Below are positions 1-9,328 of a DNA stretch of 64,000 nucleotides, piece by piece. The DNA lies in the NCBI RefSeq assembly GCF_004346865.1, contig NZ_SMGR01000001.1, forward strand, positions 744,001-808,000, given 5' to 3'. This DNA comes from Shimia isoporae. Lineage in GTDB: Bacteria > Pseudomonadota > Alphaproteobacteria > Rhodobacterales > Rhodobacteraceae. Positions within the stretch are counted from its first letter, which is position 1. Each line of letters begins with the position of its first letter. The translations under genes were made by a program, and so were the position numbers. Under the pieces are notes generated by a model. The model was not told the origin of the DNA. It did no database searches and saw nothing but the letters and a program-made list of their open reading frames with translations.

Positions 1-739
1 GCTGCGTGTTTACGACGCCTGCCACAACCGCTTCGGCATAGGCACCATCCAGTGCGGACATGTTCTGGATGTGGCTGACGGCAGAGCAAATGGCGAAGTT
101 GGACAGCGGCAGGTTCTGTGCAATCCGATCTGCCAGTTCCAGAGCGCGGTCGAGGCTGGAGCCTTCCACGATGTATTGTGCGAGACCAAGATCGACCGCT
201 TCCTGGCCTTGATAGACCCGACCTGTCAGCATCATGTCGATCATGCGTGCTTTGCCAACGAGATCGGTTACACGAATTGTCGCGCCGCCACCTGTAAAGA
301 GGCCGCGTTGACCCTCGGGCAGTGCGAAATATGTGGTTTCGTTCATAACGCGAACATGGGCCGAGCTGGCCAATTCCAGTCCCCCTCCGACAACGGCGCC
401 CTGAAGGGCGGCAACCACCGGGACGCCGCCGTATTCCATTTTGTTGAAAGCTTCGTGCCAGCGCAGGCAAACATGCATGAAGTCCGCCGGACTACGATCT
501 TCGTCGTGGTGCTCGATGAGATCAAGTCCCGCGCAGAAATGGTCACCGGAGCCGGCGAGAACCGCCACGCTCACACCGGCGCGCGGAGCCAGCGAGAAGA
601 ACTCCACGAGTTCTTCAATGGTGTCGATGTCGAGTGCGTTGCGCTTGCTGGGACGGTTCAGGGTCACAACCCAGACGCCATTGTCGCGTTCTTCAACAGC
701 CAGATTGGAGAAGCGGGATTTATCGATTTGAATCGCCAT
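1..739 (-). CDS. Enoyl-CoA hydratase/isomerase (crotonase) family protein, 3' end cut by window edge
   Basis: Reading the minus strand from the ATG at 739 gives [20 protein letters not shown] and an uninterrupted frame to base 1, so the C-terminal end lies outside the window. The fold is crotonase: an early [13 protein letters not shown] strand, a catalytic-loop-like segment [16 protein letters not shown] (oxyanion hole), and a second oxyanion segment with [15 protein letters not shown]. These enzymes hydrate or isomerise acyl-CoA thioesters, usually in fatty-acid or amino-acid catabolism; the exact substrate cannot be read from the sequence. The neighbour at 1019 is transcribed away, leaving about 280 bp between divergent starts. 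Confidence 0.85.
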   Translation of the reverse strand, partial: MAIQIDKSRFSNLAVEERDNGVWVVTLNRPSKRNALDIDTIEELVEFFSLAPRAGVSVAVLAGSGDHFCAGLDLIEHHDEDRSPADFMHVCLRWHEAFNKMEYGGVPVVAALQGAVVGGGLELASSAHVRVMNETTYFALPEGQRGLFTGGGATIRVTDLVGKARMIDMMLTGRVYQGQEAVDLGLAQYIVEGSSLDRALELADRIAQNLPLSNFAICSAVSHIQNMSALDGAYAEAVVAGVVNTQ

Positions 740-1018
740 TCGGTGGCTCCGGAATTGAATGAGAATTTCGTCAGGTTGAACAGGTTCTTGACGGAGGGGC
801 AACGCAGATAATTTGCGACGTCGCGACATACACCGTGAATAGGTTGCCATGGTAGCGACGGCAGGCCCTCGCAAGGCGAAACACTTTTGTAGCGCCGTGG
901 CCGCGAGGTGTGGCCGCGTCGGTTGGGACTTAACGGAACTGTGGCGCACGGCACGGTCATGGTCTTAGATGGGTGCAACTTGTGTTGCAGGAACCGGGCG
1001 TCCGGTTGAGAGGAAGAC

Positions 1019-2353
1019 ATGCTATTGAAAGCGCTGAAGTATGGGGTTGGACTGGTCCTTGTCGGGTTTGCCGGTCTGGTGGTCTTTTTGTTTGTCTCAC
1101 CGCCCGCGTTGTTGAAGGTGGGAACGAACTATTCTGCTAAAATAGTATGTTCCAATGTGTTCATTGCCAATCGCGACGCGCAGGAGGTGCTGACTGTTGA
1201 TGTGCAAGCGCCGGGGCATCCGTTGTTGAAGCACATCTCCGTCGATGTCGACGCGGAAGCCCAGCGTGTCGAAGCACGGGTTTTTCGGTTTTTTGCTCCG
1301 GCGGTATCGCAGTACCGAAGCGGCCTTGGATGCACCAACGTGCATGACGCTGATCTGAGTTCTGCCAAGCTTGAGTCCCTGCCGGATGCTGGTCCGGGAG
1401 TTTGGCCGGTGGGCAACGACGTGACGCCAATCGATAATGCGGCGTTGTCAGATGCGCTTTCCGATCCGGATTTGCTGGGGGAAGGAGCCCGTGCTGTTGT
1501 GGTGGTGAAGAACGGGCGTGTCGTGGGCGAGGCCTATGCAGAGGGGTTTGATGAAACGACACCTTTGCTTGGCTGGTCCATGACCAAAACCGTAACGGCA
1601 AGCATCATTGGCGCATTGGTCCAAAACGGCGACATGACGGTCGAGGACACGTTGGAGAACACCTATCCGGAGTGGGCACAGGATGGGCGAAACGCGGTGC
1701 AAGTCGGCGACATGCTGGCAATGGCGAGCGGACTTGATTGGAATGAAGACTACGGCAATGTGTCGGATGTCACGCAGATGCTTTACCTGAACGACGACAT
1801 GGCAGGTTTCGCTGCCAATCGGGACTTGGCCAGCGAAGTCGGGACGGCCTTTAATTACTCTTCCGGAACGTCGACAATGTTGTCTCGCGTCTGGCAGGAT
1901 CACCTCGACGATGATGGTTTGTCTTATCCTCAGGAGGCGCTTTTCGGGCCGCTGGGGATGACCTCCGCGATTATGGAGACGGACGCCTTAGATACCTACG
2001 TCGGGTCGAGCTACATGTATGCCACAGCACGTGATTGGGCGCGATTTGGCCAGTTTCTTTTGCAGAAGGGCGTATGGAACGGACAACAGATATTGCCGGT
2101 GGGATATGTAGACTGGATGTTTGAACCGGTGGCAGTGTCCGAGGACGTCTATGGCAAGGGACACTTGTGGATCGACAGCACCGAGAACCAGGGACAGTTT
2201 GAGGGTTCCGTCTGGCTGCTTGGCCACGACGGGCAGTCTGTGGGCGTGTTTCCTAAGCGTGACATCGTGATTGTGCGGCTGGGATTGACGCCATCCAAGA
2301 TAGGCTACTCTCAGTTGCCATTGGCCGAGGCCGTGCTGAAAGCGCTGGACTGA
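1019..2353 (+). CDS. Membrane-anchored serine hydrolase (beta-lactamase / class C superfamily)
   Basis: A 444-residue protein with an N-terminal hydrophobic segment (about residues 7-27, rich in Val, Leu, Phe) that should anchor it with the body in the periplasm. The serine beta-lactamase/DD-peptidase signature SxxK is present as Ser187-Met-Thr-Lys190, followed by a YSSG motif (the YxN-like position) and HDGQ near the C-terminus in place of KTG. Such proteins include esterases, 6-aminohexanoate-dimer-hydrolase-like amidases and peptidases; the substrate is unknown. The start at 1019 has a GAGAGGAAG ribosome binding site. A second protein of the same architecture is encoded at 35122-36288. Confidence 0.85.
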   Translation: MLLKALKYGVGLVLVGFAGLVVFLFVSPPALLKVGTNYSAKIVCSNVFIANRDAQEVLTVDVQAPGHPLLKHISVDVDAEAQRVEARVFRFFAPAVSQYRSGLGCTNVHDADLSSAKLESLPDAGPGVWPVGNDVTPIDNAALSDALSDPDLLGEGARAVVVVKNGRVVGEAYAEGFDETTPLLGWSMTKTVTASIIGALVQNGDMTVEDTLENTYPEWAQDGRNAVQVGDMLAMASGLDWNEDYGNVSDVTQMLYLNDDMAGFAANRDLASEVGTAFNYSSGTSTMLSRVWQDHLDDDGLSYPQEALFGPLGMTSAIMETDALDTYVGSSYMYATARDWARFGQFLLQKGVWNGQQILPVGYVDWMFEPVAVSEDVYGKGHLWIDSTENQGQFEGSVWLLGHDGQSVGVFPKRDIVIVRLGLTPSKIGYSQLPLAEAVLKALD

Positions 2354-2385
2354 AGGCGGCTTAGAATGAGCCATCCCGACCAAAC

Positions 2386-2415
2386 AAAAAAAGAGGCCCG
2401 CAGGCCTCTTTTTCA
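2386..2415. terminator. Bidirectional intrinsic terminator
   Basis: An 11-bp stem (AAAAAGAGGCC / GGCCTCTTTTT) with a CGCA loop lies between the convergent serine hydrolase and fabA genes. The A and T tracts at either end give a U-tract on both strands, so it can serve both. Confidence 0.85.
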
Positions 2416-2433
2416 TTTAGGTGTCGCTGTTGC

Positions 2434-2940
2434 TTATTCCGCCGCAAGACCGACGCGCATGTCTTTGACTTCGTAGATAATCTCGCCGTCGGCAAAGACC
2501 TTGCCGTTGGCCACACCAAGCTTGAGCTTGCGGTCGATGATGCGGGTGAAATCCACGTTGTACGTCAGCATCTTGCGGTCAGGTTTGACCATGCCTTTGA
2601 GTTTCACTTCGCCCACGCCCATTGCCATGCCTTTGCCGGGCATGCCGCGCCAGCCGAGGTTGAAGCCGGTAAGCTGCCATAGTCCATCGAGACCAAGGCA
2701 ACCGGGCATGATCGGGTTGCCCGGGAAGTGGCATTCGAAGAACCAAAGGTCGGGGGTGATGTCGAATTCCGCAACCACGTGGCCCTTGCCGAACTCGCCA
2801 CCATCCGCAGAGATGTCGGTAATGCGGTCCATCATCAGCATCGGCGGAGCAGGCAGTTGCGCATTGCCGGGGCCGAAGAGCTCGCCGCGGGCGCATTTCA
2901 GCAGGTCCTCTTTGTCAAAGCTGGTAGGATAGTCGGCCAT
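2434..2940 (-). CDS. fabA: 3-hydroxydecanoyl-ACP dehydratase/isomerase FabA
   Basis: 168 residues, the usual FabA length. It dehydrates 3-hydroxydecanoyl-ACP and isomerises trans-2- to cis-3-decenoyl-ACP, the branch point to unsaturated fatty acids. The catalytic segment [20 protein letters not shown] contains the active-site His71 and Asp85. The gene is divergent from irr, a common arrangement in Rhodobacterales, but fabB and fabI, which commonly follow fabA, are not downstream: a convergent serine hydrolase sits there behind a terminator. fabB must therefore be elsewhere in the genome if the pathway is complete. Confidence 0.96.
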   Translation of the reverse strand: MADYPTSFDKEDLLKCARGELFGPGNAQLPAPPMLMMDRITDISADGGEFGKGHVVAEFDITPDLWFFECHFPGNPIMPGCLGLDGLWQLTGFNLGWRGMPGKGMAMGVGEVKLKGMVKPDRKMLTYNVDFTRIIDRKLKLGVANGKVFADGEIIYEVKDMRVGLAAE

Positions 2941-3137
2941 GCGAAAGGTCCTTTAGTCGTGTCACGTTCTGTTCTAGGTCCCGCCCCGTCTATCACCTGT
3001 GGCTTTGCTCCCGCAAGGTGGCTGTGACAAGGCGTCCCGTGGGCTGCAACTGATTTTCAATTGAATGTAGGGGGCGCGGCGGGGTATAAGCCTTGTCAGG
3101 CAGGCGCAAGCGCGCGTTAACCCCATGGGATCATGAC

Positions 3138-3554
3138 ATGATTGACCAAGCGACCCGCAACGGTACCGACTGGCTGACATCGGCAGGATTGCGCCCGACG
3201 CGGCAGCGTGTGGCTCTGGCTGCGTTGTTGGTGGGGGATGGCAACGACAGGCATGTGACGGCCGAGAGCCTATTTGCATCGGTGCGCGAGCATGGCGAGA
3301 GCGTTTCGCTGGCGACGGTCTACAATACTCTGCGTGCATTCTGCGACGCGGGGCTGATGCAGGAAATCACGGTTGACGGGTCAAAAAGCTACTTTGACAC
3401 CAATACCCACGATCACCCGCATTTCTTCTGGGAAGACGACCGTACTTTGACGGATGCTCCTGCTGAACAATTGCAGATCGCGCAGCTGCCTGAGGTGCCC
3501 GAAGGCGCCGAGATCGCCAAGGTTGACGTAGTGATCCGGTTGCGCCGCACCTGA
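3138..3554 (+). CDS. irr: Fur-family iron response regulator, Irr-like
   Basis: 138 residues from the ATG at 3138; a longer in-frame start at 3093 (GTG region) would add 15 residues unlike the family. A winged helix with LRPTRQRVALAALL and VSLATVYNTLRAFCDAGL is diagnostic of Fur proteins, followed by a short dimerisation domain with HDHPHFFWEDD, the His-rich stretch that in Irr proteins binds haem or metal. The C-terminal Cys clusters of classical Fur/Zur are absent. Irr represses iron-using or haem-synthesis genes when iron is low. Position divergent to fabA supports Irr over Fur. Confidence 0.85.
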   Translation: MIDQATRNGTDWLTSAGLRPTRQRVALAALLVGDGNDRHVTAESLFASVREHGESVSLATVYNTLRAFCDAGLMQEITVDGSKSYFDTNTHDHPHFFWEDDRTLTDAPAEQLQIAQLPEVPEGAEIAKVDVVIRLRRT

Positions 3555-3644
3555 GCGCAGTCTGACGCGACGACGTTCCAACATCCGAGAATTGTGCCTT
3601 TGTCCGGGCTGTGACAGCATGGCTGCCAACGAGGGAGATTTGTC

Positions 3645-4637
3645 ATGAAGGCAGTTGTTTGGCGGGCTTTTGGCCCCGCCGCAGATGTTTTGTCTGTGGA
3701 AGAAATGGTCCGGCCGGATATCGGTGCCGGAGAGGTTCTGGTTCGGGTGGCGTTCAGTGGGGTGAACCCTTCGGATTGTAAGGCCCGTGGAGGCGCGCGT
3801 CCGGGCGTTACGAAGCCACCTTTTGAAATGATTGTGCCCCACAGTGACGGAGCGGGCGTGGTCGAAGCCGTAGGGCAGGGCGTGGACGCATCGCGTGTGG
3901 GCGAACGTGTCTGGCTTTGGAACGGGCAATGGCAGCGGGCCTTTGGCACCTGTGCAGAATATGTGGTCCTGCCAGCGGAGCAGGCGGTCGCGCTGCCGGA
4001 AACCGTTTCGCTGGAAGATGGTGCGGTTCTGGGTATTCCGGGTCTGACGGCGGCGCAGACGGTGTTCGGTGCCGGTGATGTGGCTGGTAAGACCGTGCTT
4101 GTGTCCGGAGGTGGTGGTTCGGTTGGCTATCTCGCGGTTCAGCTCGCGGTCTGGGGAGGCGCAAGAGTGATCGCGACCTGCGGTGCAAGAGACGTTGCGC
4201 GGGTAAAAGCGGCGGGAGCGGATGTTATCCTGGACTACGCCAGTGCCAATCTGGCGTCCGAGATACTGACTGCGACAGACGGGGCGGGTGTGGATCGCGC
4301 GATCGAGGTCGAACTGGGGCCAAACCTGCCAATGTTGTGCGAGGTGATGAAGCCTTTGGGTACGATTGCCGCCTATGGGTCGGCAAAAGAGATGACGCCA
4401 CAGATGCCATTTGGCCCGATGCTGTTCAAAGCTTTGAAGGTCGACATTACGCTGATTTATATCCTGCCATTAGACGAGCGCCTGCGGGCTGTCGCAAAGC
4501 TGCACGAAGCGTTGAGCGCCGGTGCGTTGCGGTTTGAACCGCCGCACGTATTTGCACTTGAGGAAGTTGCGAAGGCACATGAGATGGTTGAGGCCGGTGG
4601 GCGGACTGGCGCAGTCTTGGTGAAAGCTACCGCCTGA
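3645..4637 (+). CDS. NADPH:quinone oxidoreductase-like, medium-chain dehydrogenase/reductase
   Basis: 330 residues with an N-terminal GroES-like domain (GEVLVRVAFSGVNPSDCKARGG, then PHSDGAGVVEAVGQGV) and a Rossmann domain with the nucleotide motif VSGGGGSVGYLAVQLA. Zinc-ligand cysteines of alcohol dehydrogenases are not evident, which fits the quinone oxidoreductase/zeta-crystallin subgroup. The start has the ribosome binding site GAGGGAG. It ends 6 bp before the convergent phospholipase D gene. Real substrate unknown. Confidence 0.87.
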   Translation: MKAVVWRAFGPAADVLSVEEMVRPDIGAGEVLVRVAFSGVNPSDCKARGGARPGVTKPPFEMIVPHSDGAGVVEAVGQGVDASRVGERVWLWNGQWQRAFGTCAEYVVLPAEQAVALPETVSLEDGAVLGIPGLTAAQTVFGAGDVAGKTVLVSGGGGSVGYLAVQLAVWGGARVIATCGARDVARVKAAGADVILDYASANLASEILTATDGAGVDRAIEVELGPNLPMLCEVMKPLGTIAAYGSAKEMTPQMPFGPMLFKALKVDITLIYILPLDERLRAVAKLHEALSAGALRFEPPHVFALEEVAKAHEMVEAGGRTGAVLVKATA

Positions 4638-4643
4638 CGGACA

Positions 4644-6179
4644 TCAGGTGAGGCCTTCAAGGCCGAACCACTGTGGAAGCACCGAAAGGAAGCGGCGCCA
4701 GAAAGTGGCGTCGGGTTCTTTGTCGGTTTCGCGCGGTGGGGCACTTCGGGGCGTGTACGCCCAGTTGAGAGAGGTTCCAGTGTCGGTGACCTGATAGGTA
4801 AAATCTTCGATTTCACGGTCCAGATCTGCCAAGAGTGCACGCGCGTAGGCGGGGCTTTTGACCAAGAGGCCAATTTCGGCATTGGTCTTTATGGAACGTG
4901 GATCGAGGTTAAGAGAGCCTACCAACACTGACGTGTCATCAATAATCGCGAGCTTGCTGTGCAGCGTGACACCCGGCGCTTCGTCCTCGGGAAGAAGGCC
5001 GAGCGCGGCGATGGTGTCATAACGCAATTCGTAGAGTTCGACACCAGCGGTCAGCAGCCGTTCGCGGTGACGGGCGTAGCCGCCGTGAACATAGGCGTGA
5101 TTGGTCGACGCGAGTGAATTGGTAATGATGCGCAGACGCACCCCGGAGCGCGCAAGTTTTTCATAGAAGGCAGCGCCGTAATTTTCAGGAACAAAGTATG
5201 GCGTTATCAGAGTGACCTGATCCTGTGCGGCACCGATGGCCGCAAAGAATGCTTCGCCCAAAACATGGGGGCCTTTGCCGTTTGGATTGCGCAGTTTTTC
5301 GGGGGGATCCGCGATCACCTCGGAGGTGCCGCGGAAAGGCGCGATGGCGCCGCTCTCGATTTGCCGCAAATAGGGTGTGTCGATTGCCTGTCTGTAGGCC
5401 TGCACTTCCGGGCTTTGTGGGTCATATGCCCATTCCGACAGCGAAATCTGAGGAACCGGAGGGGCGGACTTTGCCCGAAGGGCCGCGACAGGGAGCGCAA
5501 AAGGGTCATTCCAGTATTGGTCAAACACCGGGTTAATTTCCGCCACATCCGGACCGAAAAGTGCGAGATCGTAGTCCGCAAACTCCTCGGTTGGTTTCAG
5601 CGCGTAGTACTCGTCTGCAAAATTGCGCCCGCCAATGATGCCCATGGTCCCGTCCACCACAAATGTCTTTATGTGCATCCGGCGGTTTACACGGGCAAAA
5701 TCGAATACAAAGCCCATCGCTTTGGGAGCATTGCGAGAGGTCGGATTGAAAATGCGGATTTCAATGTTGGGATGCGCGTCGATGACCGCGAGGTCTTGGT
5801 CCGGGGAGGTGGTGAAAACGTCGTCTACCAGAAGTCGCACTCTCACACCGCGGTCAGCCGCGTCAAAGAGCCGGTGGGCGAGGATGGCGCTGGCCGTGTC
5901 AGGCTTGATCAGGAATGTGGCAATGTCGATGCTATGTTCCGCAGCTTCGATCATGCGAAGCCGCATCCCCAATGCATCGGTGCCATTGCTCAGTTCAAAA
6001 TACGCCGAGGGGGCGCCTTGCTGTAGCGACAGCGCGGTGTCGACATCGGAACGTGCCGCGGTCTTGGGCGTAATGGCGTAGGAGGGTTCACGAGGTGCAT
6101 CAAACGGCACTTTGGCACAAGCCGACAGAGCGAGAATTACAGGCAGTAGAAGGTAGAGCAGGCGCGGCCTCAAAACCAC
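4644..6179 (-). CDS. Phospholipase D-family lipoprotein (cardiolipin-synthase-like)
   Basis: 511 residues beginning with a lipoprotein signal peptide whose lipobox LSAC places the acylated Cys at residue 21. Two HKD motifs are seen: HIKTFVVDGTMGIIGGRN in the N-terminal half and HSKLAIIDDTSVLVGSLN in the C-terminal half, with the downstream Gly-Arg/Ser-Asn residues typical of two-domain PLD enzymes. Such proteins hydrolyse or transfer phosphatidyl groups; a cardiolipin-synthase-like activity on the periplasmic face is plausible but inferred. The first codons overlap by 10 bp the end of the gene at 6170-7039, so the two are probably translated from one message. Confidence 0.9.
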   Translation of the reverse strand: MVLRPRLLYLLLPVILALSACAKVPFDAPREPSYAITPKTAARSDVDTALSLQQGAPSAYFELSNGTDALGMRLRMIEAAEHSIDIATFLIKPDTASAILAHRLFDAADRGVRVRLLVDDVFTTSPDQDLAVIDAHPNIEIRIFNPTSRNAPKAMGFVFDFARVNRRMHIKTFVVDGTMGIIGGRNFADEYYALKPTEEFADYDLALFGPDVAEINPVFDQYWNDPFALPVAALRAKSAPPVPQISLSEWAYDPQSPEVQAYRQAIDTPYLRQIESGAIAPFRGTSEVIADPPEKLRNPNGKGPHVLGEAFFAAIGAAQDQVTLITPYFVPENYGAAFYEKLARSGVRLRIITNSLASTNHAYVHGGYARHRERLLTAGVELYELRYDTIAALGLLPEDEAPGVTLHSKLAIIDDTSVLVGSLNLDPRSIKTNAEIGLLVKSPAYARALLADLDREIEDFTYQVTDTGTSLNWAYTPRSAPPRETDKEPDATFWRRFLSVLPQWFGLEGLT

Positions 6180-7039
6180 TGCCCCGGCTCCATCAGGCCA
6201 AGATCAAGCAGTTGGCGGGAGTGCCATTCAAAGGGCACGGAGTTGTGCCAGCGGTAGTCATGCACCTCGAAGGTACTGCCTGGATTGGACTTAAGAGCCT
6301 TGGCGGTCCGGAACGAACAGACCGCCGCGGTCAGGTTGTTGTGCCAAGGGCAGGCATAGGTGTTGTATTCCTCGTCGGTGAACGTGAAGTCTTCGCGCAT
6401 CGCGAGATCCGGTTTGGCGCGGAAAATGGAGATGCGGTCGATTTTGCGTTTGTCGGCGGGAATGTGTTCCTCGAAGCGCCAGCGCAAGCCACCAAAGAAA
6501 TTCAGTTGCCGTTCTTTGGGATGGTTGTGGTTGTCCGCATCATTGCGGGCCAAGGCGTAGTAGCCGGACCGGTCCAGTTGTGCGTCCTCAAGCGAGACGG
6601 CATTGGGGGTCTTGCCCAAGTCCGGCGCATAAAGATCAATCACGTAGGTCAGCATCGCGTCGCGACGCTCCTCGGTGTGGAATGTGAGCATCTCGCCAAC
6701 CGTACGGGTCTCGCAAAACGGGAAGAACAGGTACTCTGCGTTGAAGCAGTAATAAATCCATTGTCCGGTGGCGATTTCGTTGATGGCTGTGACTGCCTCC
6801 ATCACGGAGTTACCGCGCGTGGTTTCCATAGTGATGCGAAGACAGAGCTCTGACAGATCTTCGGCGAGGTCGAAGCCATCAGGCATGAAGACGGCCACCT
6901 TCCGAAAGCCGAGATCAAGATGGTGACGGACGGTGCTGTCGATTTCCACATCGTCTTCCACAAAAATCAGCGCGATCGGCCCCTTGGCGAAATGGGATTT
7001 TCCCGTACGGATCAGATGGTTGACGGAGTCGTATTTCAT
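6170..7039 (-). CDS. Conserved protein, glycosyltransferase-like (uncertain)
   Basis: 289 residues from the ATG at 7039 (MKYDSVNHLIRTGKSHF). A longer open frame extends upstream to 7516 but only by running antisense through miaB, so it is not used. The sequence has a mixed alpha/beta start (IALIFVEDDVEIDSTVRHHLDLGF, KVAVFMPDGF) reminiscent of family 2 glycosyltransferases and a conserved C-terminal part rich in Trp and His (CPWHNNLTAAVCSF, DYRWHNSVPFEWHSRQL). I recall similar Roseobacter proteins annotated as family 2 glycosyltransferases, but I see no clear DxD motif. It overlaps the PLD lipoprotein gene and is divergent from miaB. Confidence 0.6.
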   Translation of the reverse strand: MKYDSVNHLIRTGKSHFAKGPIALIFVEDDVEIDSTVRHHLDLGFRKVAVFMPDGFDLAEDLSELCLRITMETTRGNSVMEAVTAINEIATGQWIYYCFNAEYLFFPFCETRTVGEMLTFHTEERRDAMLTYVIDLYAPDLGKTPNAVSLEDAQLDRSGYYALARNDADNHNHPKERQLNFFGGLRWRFEEHIPADKRKIDRISIFRAKPDLAMREDFTFTDEEYNTYACPWHNNLTAAVCSFRTAKALKSNPGSTFEVHDYRWHNSVPFEWHSRQLLDLGLMEPGQWF

Positions 7040-7159
7040 GCCCGGCCCTTGGATGCGGTTCTTGCGCCTGTTGTGGTTAAAATCGGTTAATTTGCCGTGC
7101 ATTGCAAGCCGCACCGCTTTTGATGTAGGGAGGCGCCCTGAAACCGCAGCAGGAAACCC

Positions 7160-8512
7160 GTGATGACCGAGTCTGTCTCTGAAAAGTCCTCTGAAAAGAA
7201 GAAGCTCTTTATCAAGACCTATGGCTGTCAGATGAATGTCTACGACAGTGAGCGCATGGCAGAGGCCATGGGCGGGGCAGGTTACGAGACCACGGAAAGC
7301 CCCGATGACGCGGACATGATCCTGCTCAATACCTGCCATATCCGCGAAAAAGCGGCGGAGAAGGTCTATTCCGAACTTGGCCGCTTCAAAGGTTTGAAAG
7401 CTGAGAAGCCGGACCTGAAGATCGGCGTGGCGGGCTGTGTGGCGCAGGCCGAAGGCGAGGAGATTATGCGTCGCCAACCCCTGGTGGACCTTGTCGTTGG
7501 CCCGCAGGCCTATCACCGGTTGCCTGAAATGGAGGCCAAAACGCAGGAAGGCGCAAAGGCCCTAGACACGGATTTCCCTGAGGAAGACAAATTCGAGCGC
7601 CTGAAGTCGCGTCCGAAAGCGAAGCGTGCGCCGGCGGCTTTTCTGACCGTTCAGGAAGGCTGCGACAAGTTCTGCGCCTTCTGCGTGGTGCCCTATACCC
7701 GCGGGGCGGAAGTTAGCCGTCCTGTGGACCGTGTCCTGACAGAAGCGCGTGATCTCGTGGAGCGCGGTGTGCGTGAAATCACTCTGCTTGGTCAGAATGT
7801 GAACGCCTATCACGGAGCTCACAATGGCGGTGACATGTCGCTTGCTGGATTGATCTGGGAACTGGACAAAATCGACGGACTTGAGCGCATCCGCTTCACG
7901 ACCAGCCATCCTAACGACATGATGGACGACCTGATCGAGGCGCACGGCAGCTGCGAAAAATTGATGCCGTATCTGCACTTGCCGGTGCAATCCGGGTCCA
8001 ACAAGATCCTGAAGCGCATGAACCGCAGTCATGACCGCGACAGCTATATCAGGCTGATCGAACGCATTCGTGCAGCCCGTCCCGACATACTGCTGTCCGG
8101 AGACTTTATCGTAGGTTTTCCGGAAGAAACGGAAGCCGATTTTCAGGACACCATGGACCTGATTGAAGAGGTCAAATACGGACAGGCGTTCAGCTTCAAA
8201 TACTCCACCCGTCCCGGTACGCCGGCCGCCGAACGTCCATTGGTTGATGATGCCGAGGCCACCGACAGGCTGTACCGCTTGCAGGCGTTGATCACCAAGC
8301 AGCAGCGGGAAATTCAGGACAGCATGGTTGGGCGCGACGTGAGTGTCATGTTCGAGCGCAAGGGGCGCTTTGAAGGCCAAATGGTCGGTAAGTCCGAATA
8401 TCTGCACGCCGTGCACGTGTCCGATGCCGACGCCAAAGTGGGCGAGATTGCCAAGGTGAGAATCGTGGAGAGCGGCCCGAACTCTCTGGGCGGTGTTCTA
8501 GCGCGCGATTGA
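7160..8512 (+). CDS. miaB: tRNA-2-methylthio-N6-dimethylallyladenosine synthase MiaB
   Basis: 450 residues. This radical-SAM methylthiotransferase converts i6A37 to ms2i6A37 in tRNAs that read UNN codons. The N-terminal MTTase domain carries three cluster cysteines ([22 protein letters not shown]), the radical-SAM motif is CDKFCAFC, and a C-terminal TRAM domain follows (about residues 380-445). Start is GTG at 7160 or the adjacent ATG at 7163. In alphaproteobacteria it usually precedes phoH-ybeY-corC-lnt; here two envelope-protein genes lie between. Confidence 0.97.
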   Translation: MMTESVSEKSSEKKKLFIKTYGCQMNVYDSERMAEAMGGAGYETTESPDDADMILLNTCHIREKAAEKVYSELGRFKGLKAEKPDLKIGVAGCVAQAEGEEIMRRQPLVDLVVGPQAYHRLPEMEAKTQEGAKALDTDFPEEDKFERLKSRPKAKRAPAAFLTVQEGCDKFCAFCVVPYTRGAEVSRPVDRVLTEARDLVERGVREITLLGQNVNAYHGAHNGGDMSLAGLIWELDKIDGLERIRFTTSHPNDMMDDLIEAHGSCEKLMPYLHLPVQSGSNKILKRMNRSHDRDSYIRLIERIRAARPDILLSGDFIVGFPEETEADFQDTMDLIEEVKYGQAFSFKYSTRPGTPAAERPLVDDAEATDRLYRLQALITKQQREIQDSMVGRDVSVMFERKGRFEGQMVGKSEYLHAVHVSDADAKVGEIAKVRIVESGPNSLGGVLARD

Positions 8513-8741
8513 TCGCTGCGCGGAAACAATTTTGCGGGGTAGGCGGGATTGACCAAACGCCTGCCTGTTAACTTCCCAATCCGGTCATAAATTTGCCACT
8601 TTTTGTCATCCGCAAGCGGCAAATCCGGCATTAGTCCTTGGAAAAATTACGAATTCCGGTAATCTGCCGAGCACTGGTTAGGCGCTCTGCGGGTTCTGCT
8701 TCCGCGACCGCGTCGTTGGGGGATTGTGAGAGGAAGTCGTT

Positions 8742-9317
8742 TTGGCGGAGAAAATCAAGAATATGGTCCGCGCGGCATCTGCAGGTCTTGCTGCAGCTTG
8801 CGTGGCGCTGGTGGCCGTAGCTCAACCCGCCGCTGCACAAACGCAGCGTACGGTTTTGGGTCAGGAATATGTGCCGACGGTCTGGGTTGATCCGGATGGA
8901 TGCGAGCACTGGGTGATGGACGACGGTGTCGAGGGCTATATGACGCCCCACGTGAGCCGTCAGGGTATTCCGGTTTGCCGTCGCGGAAACGTTTGCGGGG
9001 TGATGAACTCGGATCAGTTCTTTGCCACGGATAAATATTATATCAACTCGGCAAACCGTCAGAAGCTGGCAGAGTTCTTCCAGACCTCGACCGCTTCGGC
9101 CTTTATCATCGCAGGTCATACCGACAGCCGAGCAAGCGATGAATACAACATGCGACTGAGCTACAACCGTGCGAATGCGGTGGCCAAAGTCGGCCGTCAG
9201 GCAGGCGCGCGCATCGTGGATGTGCGTGGTTACGGCGAACGTATGCCTCGGGCGTCCAATCGCTCGGCGTCCGGTATGGCGGAGAACCGCCGCGTCGAAA
9301 TCATTTGTTTGCGCTGA
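8742..9317 (+). CDS. OmpA-family peptidoglycan-associated protein with N-terminal WVDPxGC module
   Basis: 191 residues starting at TTG 8742, chosen because GAGAGGAAG lies 6 bp upstream and the start gives a clean Sec signal peptide (cleavage likely after AAAQ/A near residue 33). A short module follows (WVDPDGCEHWVMDDGVEGYM ... PVC), then an OmpA C-terminal peptidoglycan-binding domain (about residues 85-190) with FIIAGHTDSRASDEYNMRLS and the closing NRRVEI. It likely tethers an outer-membrane or periplasmic assembly to peptidoglycan. The gene 11 bp downstream encodes a lipoprotein with the same WVDPxGC module, suggesting related ligands or duplication. Confidence 0.86.
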   Translation: MAEKIKNMVRAASAGLAAACVALVAVAQPAAAQTQRTVLGQEYVPTVWVDPDGCEHWVMDDGVEGYMTPHVSRQGIPVCRRGNVCGVMNSDQFFATDKYYINSANRQKLAEFFQTSTASAFIIAGHTDSRASDEYNMRLSYNRANAVAKVGRQAGARIVDVRGYGERMPRASNRSASGMAENRRVEIICLR

Positions 9318-9328
9318 GGAGAGAGAAC

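Noticed and set aside
71..811. A 246-residue plus-strand open frame at the left edge
   Set aside because: It is the shadow of the crotonase gene on the opposite strand, which has recognisable active-site motifs.
7040..7516. Extension of the glycosyltransferase-like gene upstream on the minus strand
   Set aside because: It overlaps miaB antisense; the conserved protein starts at 7039.
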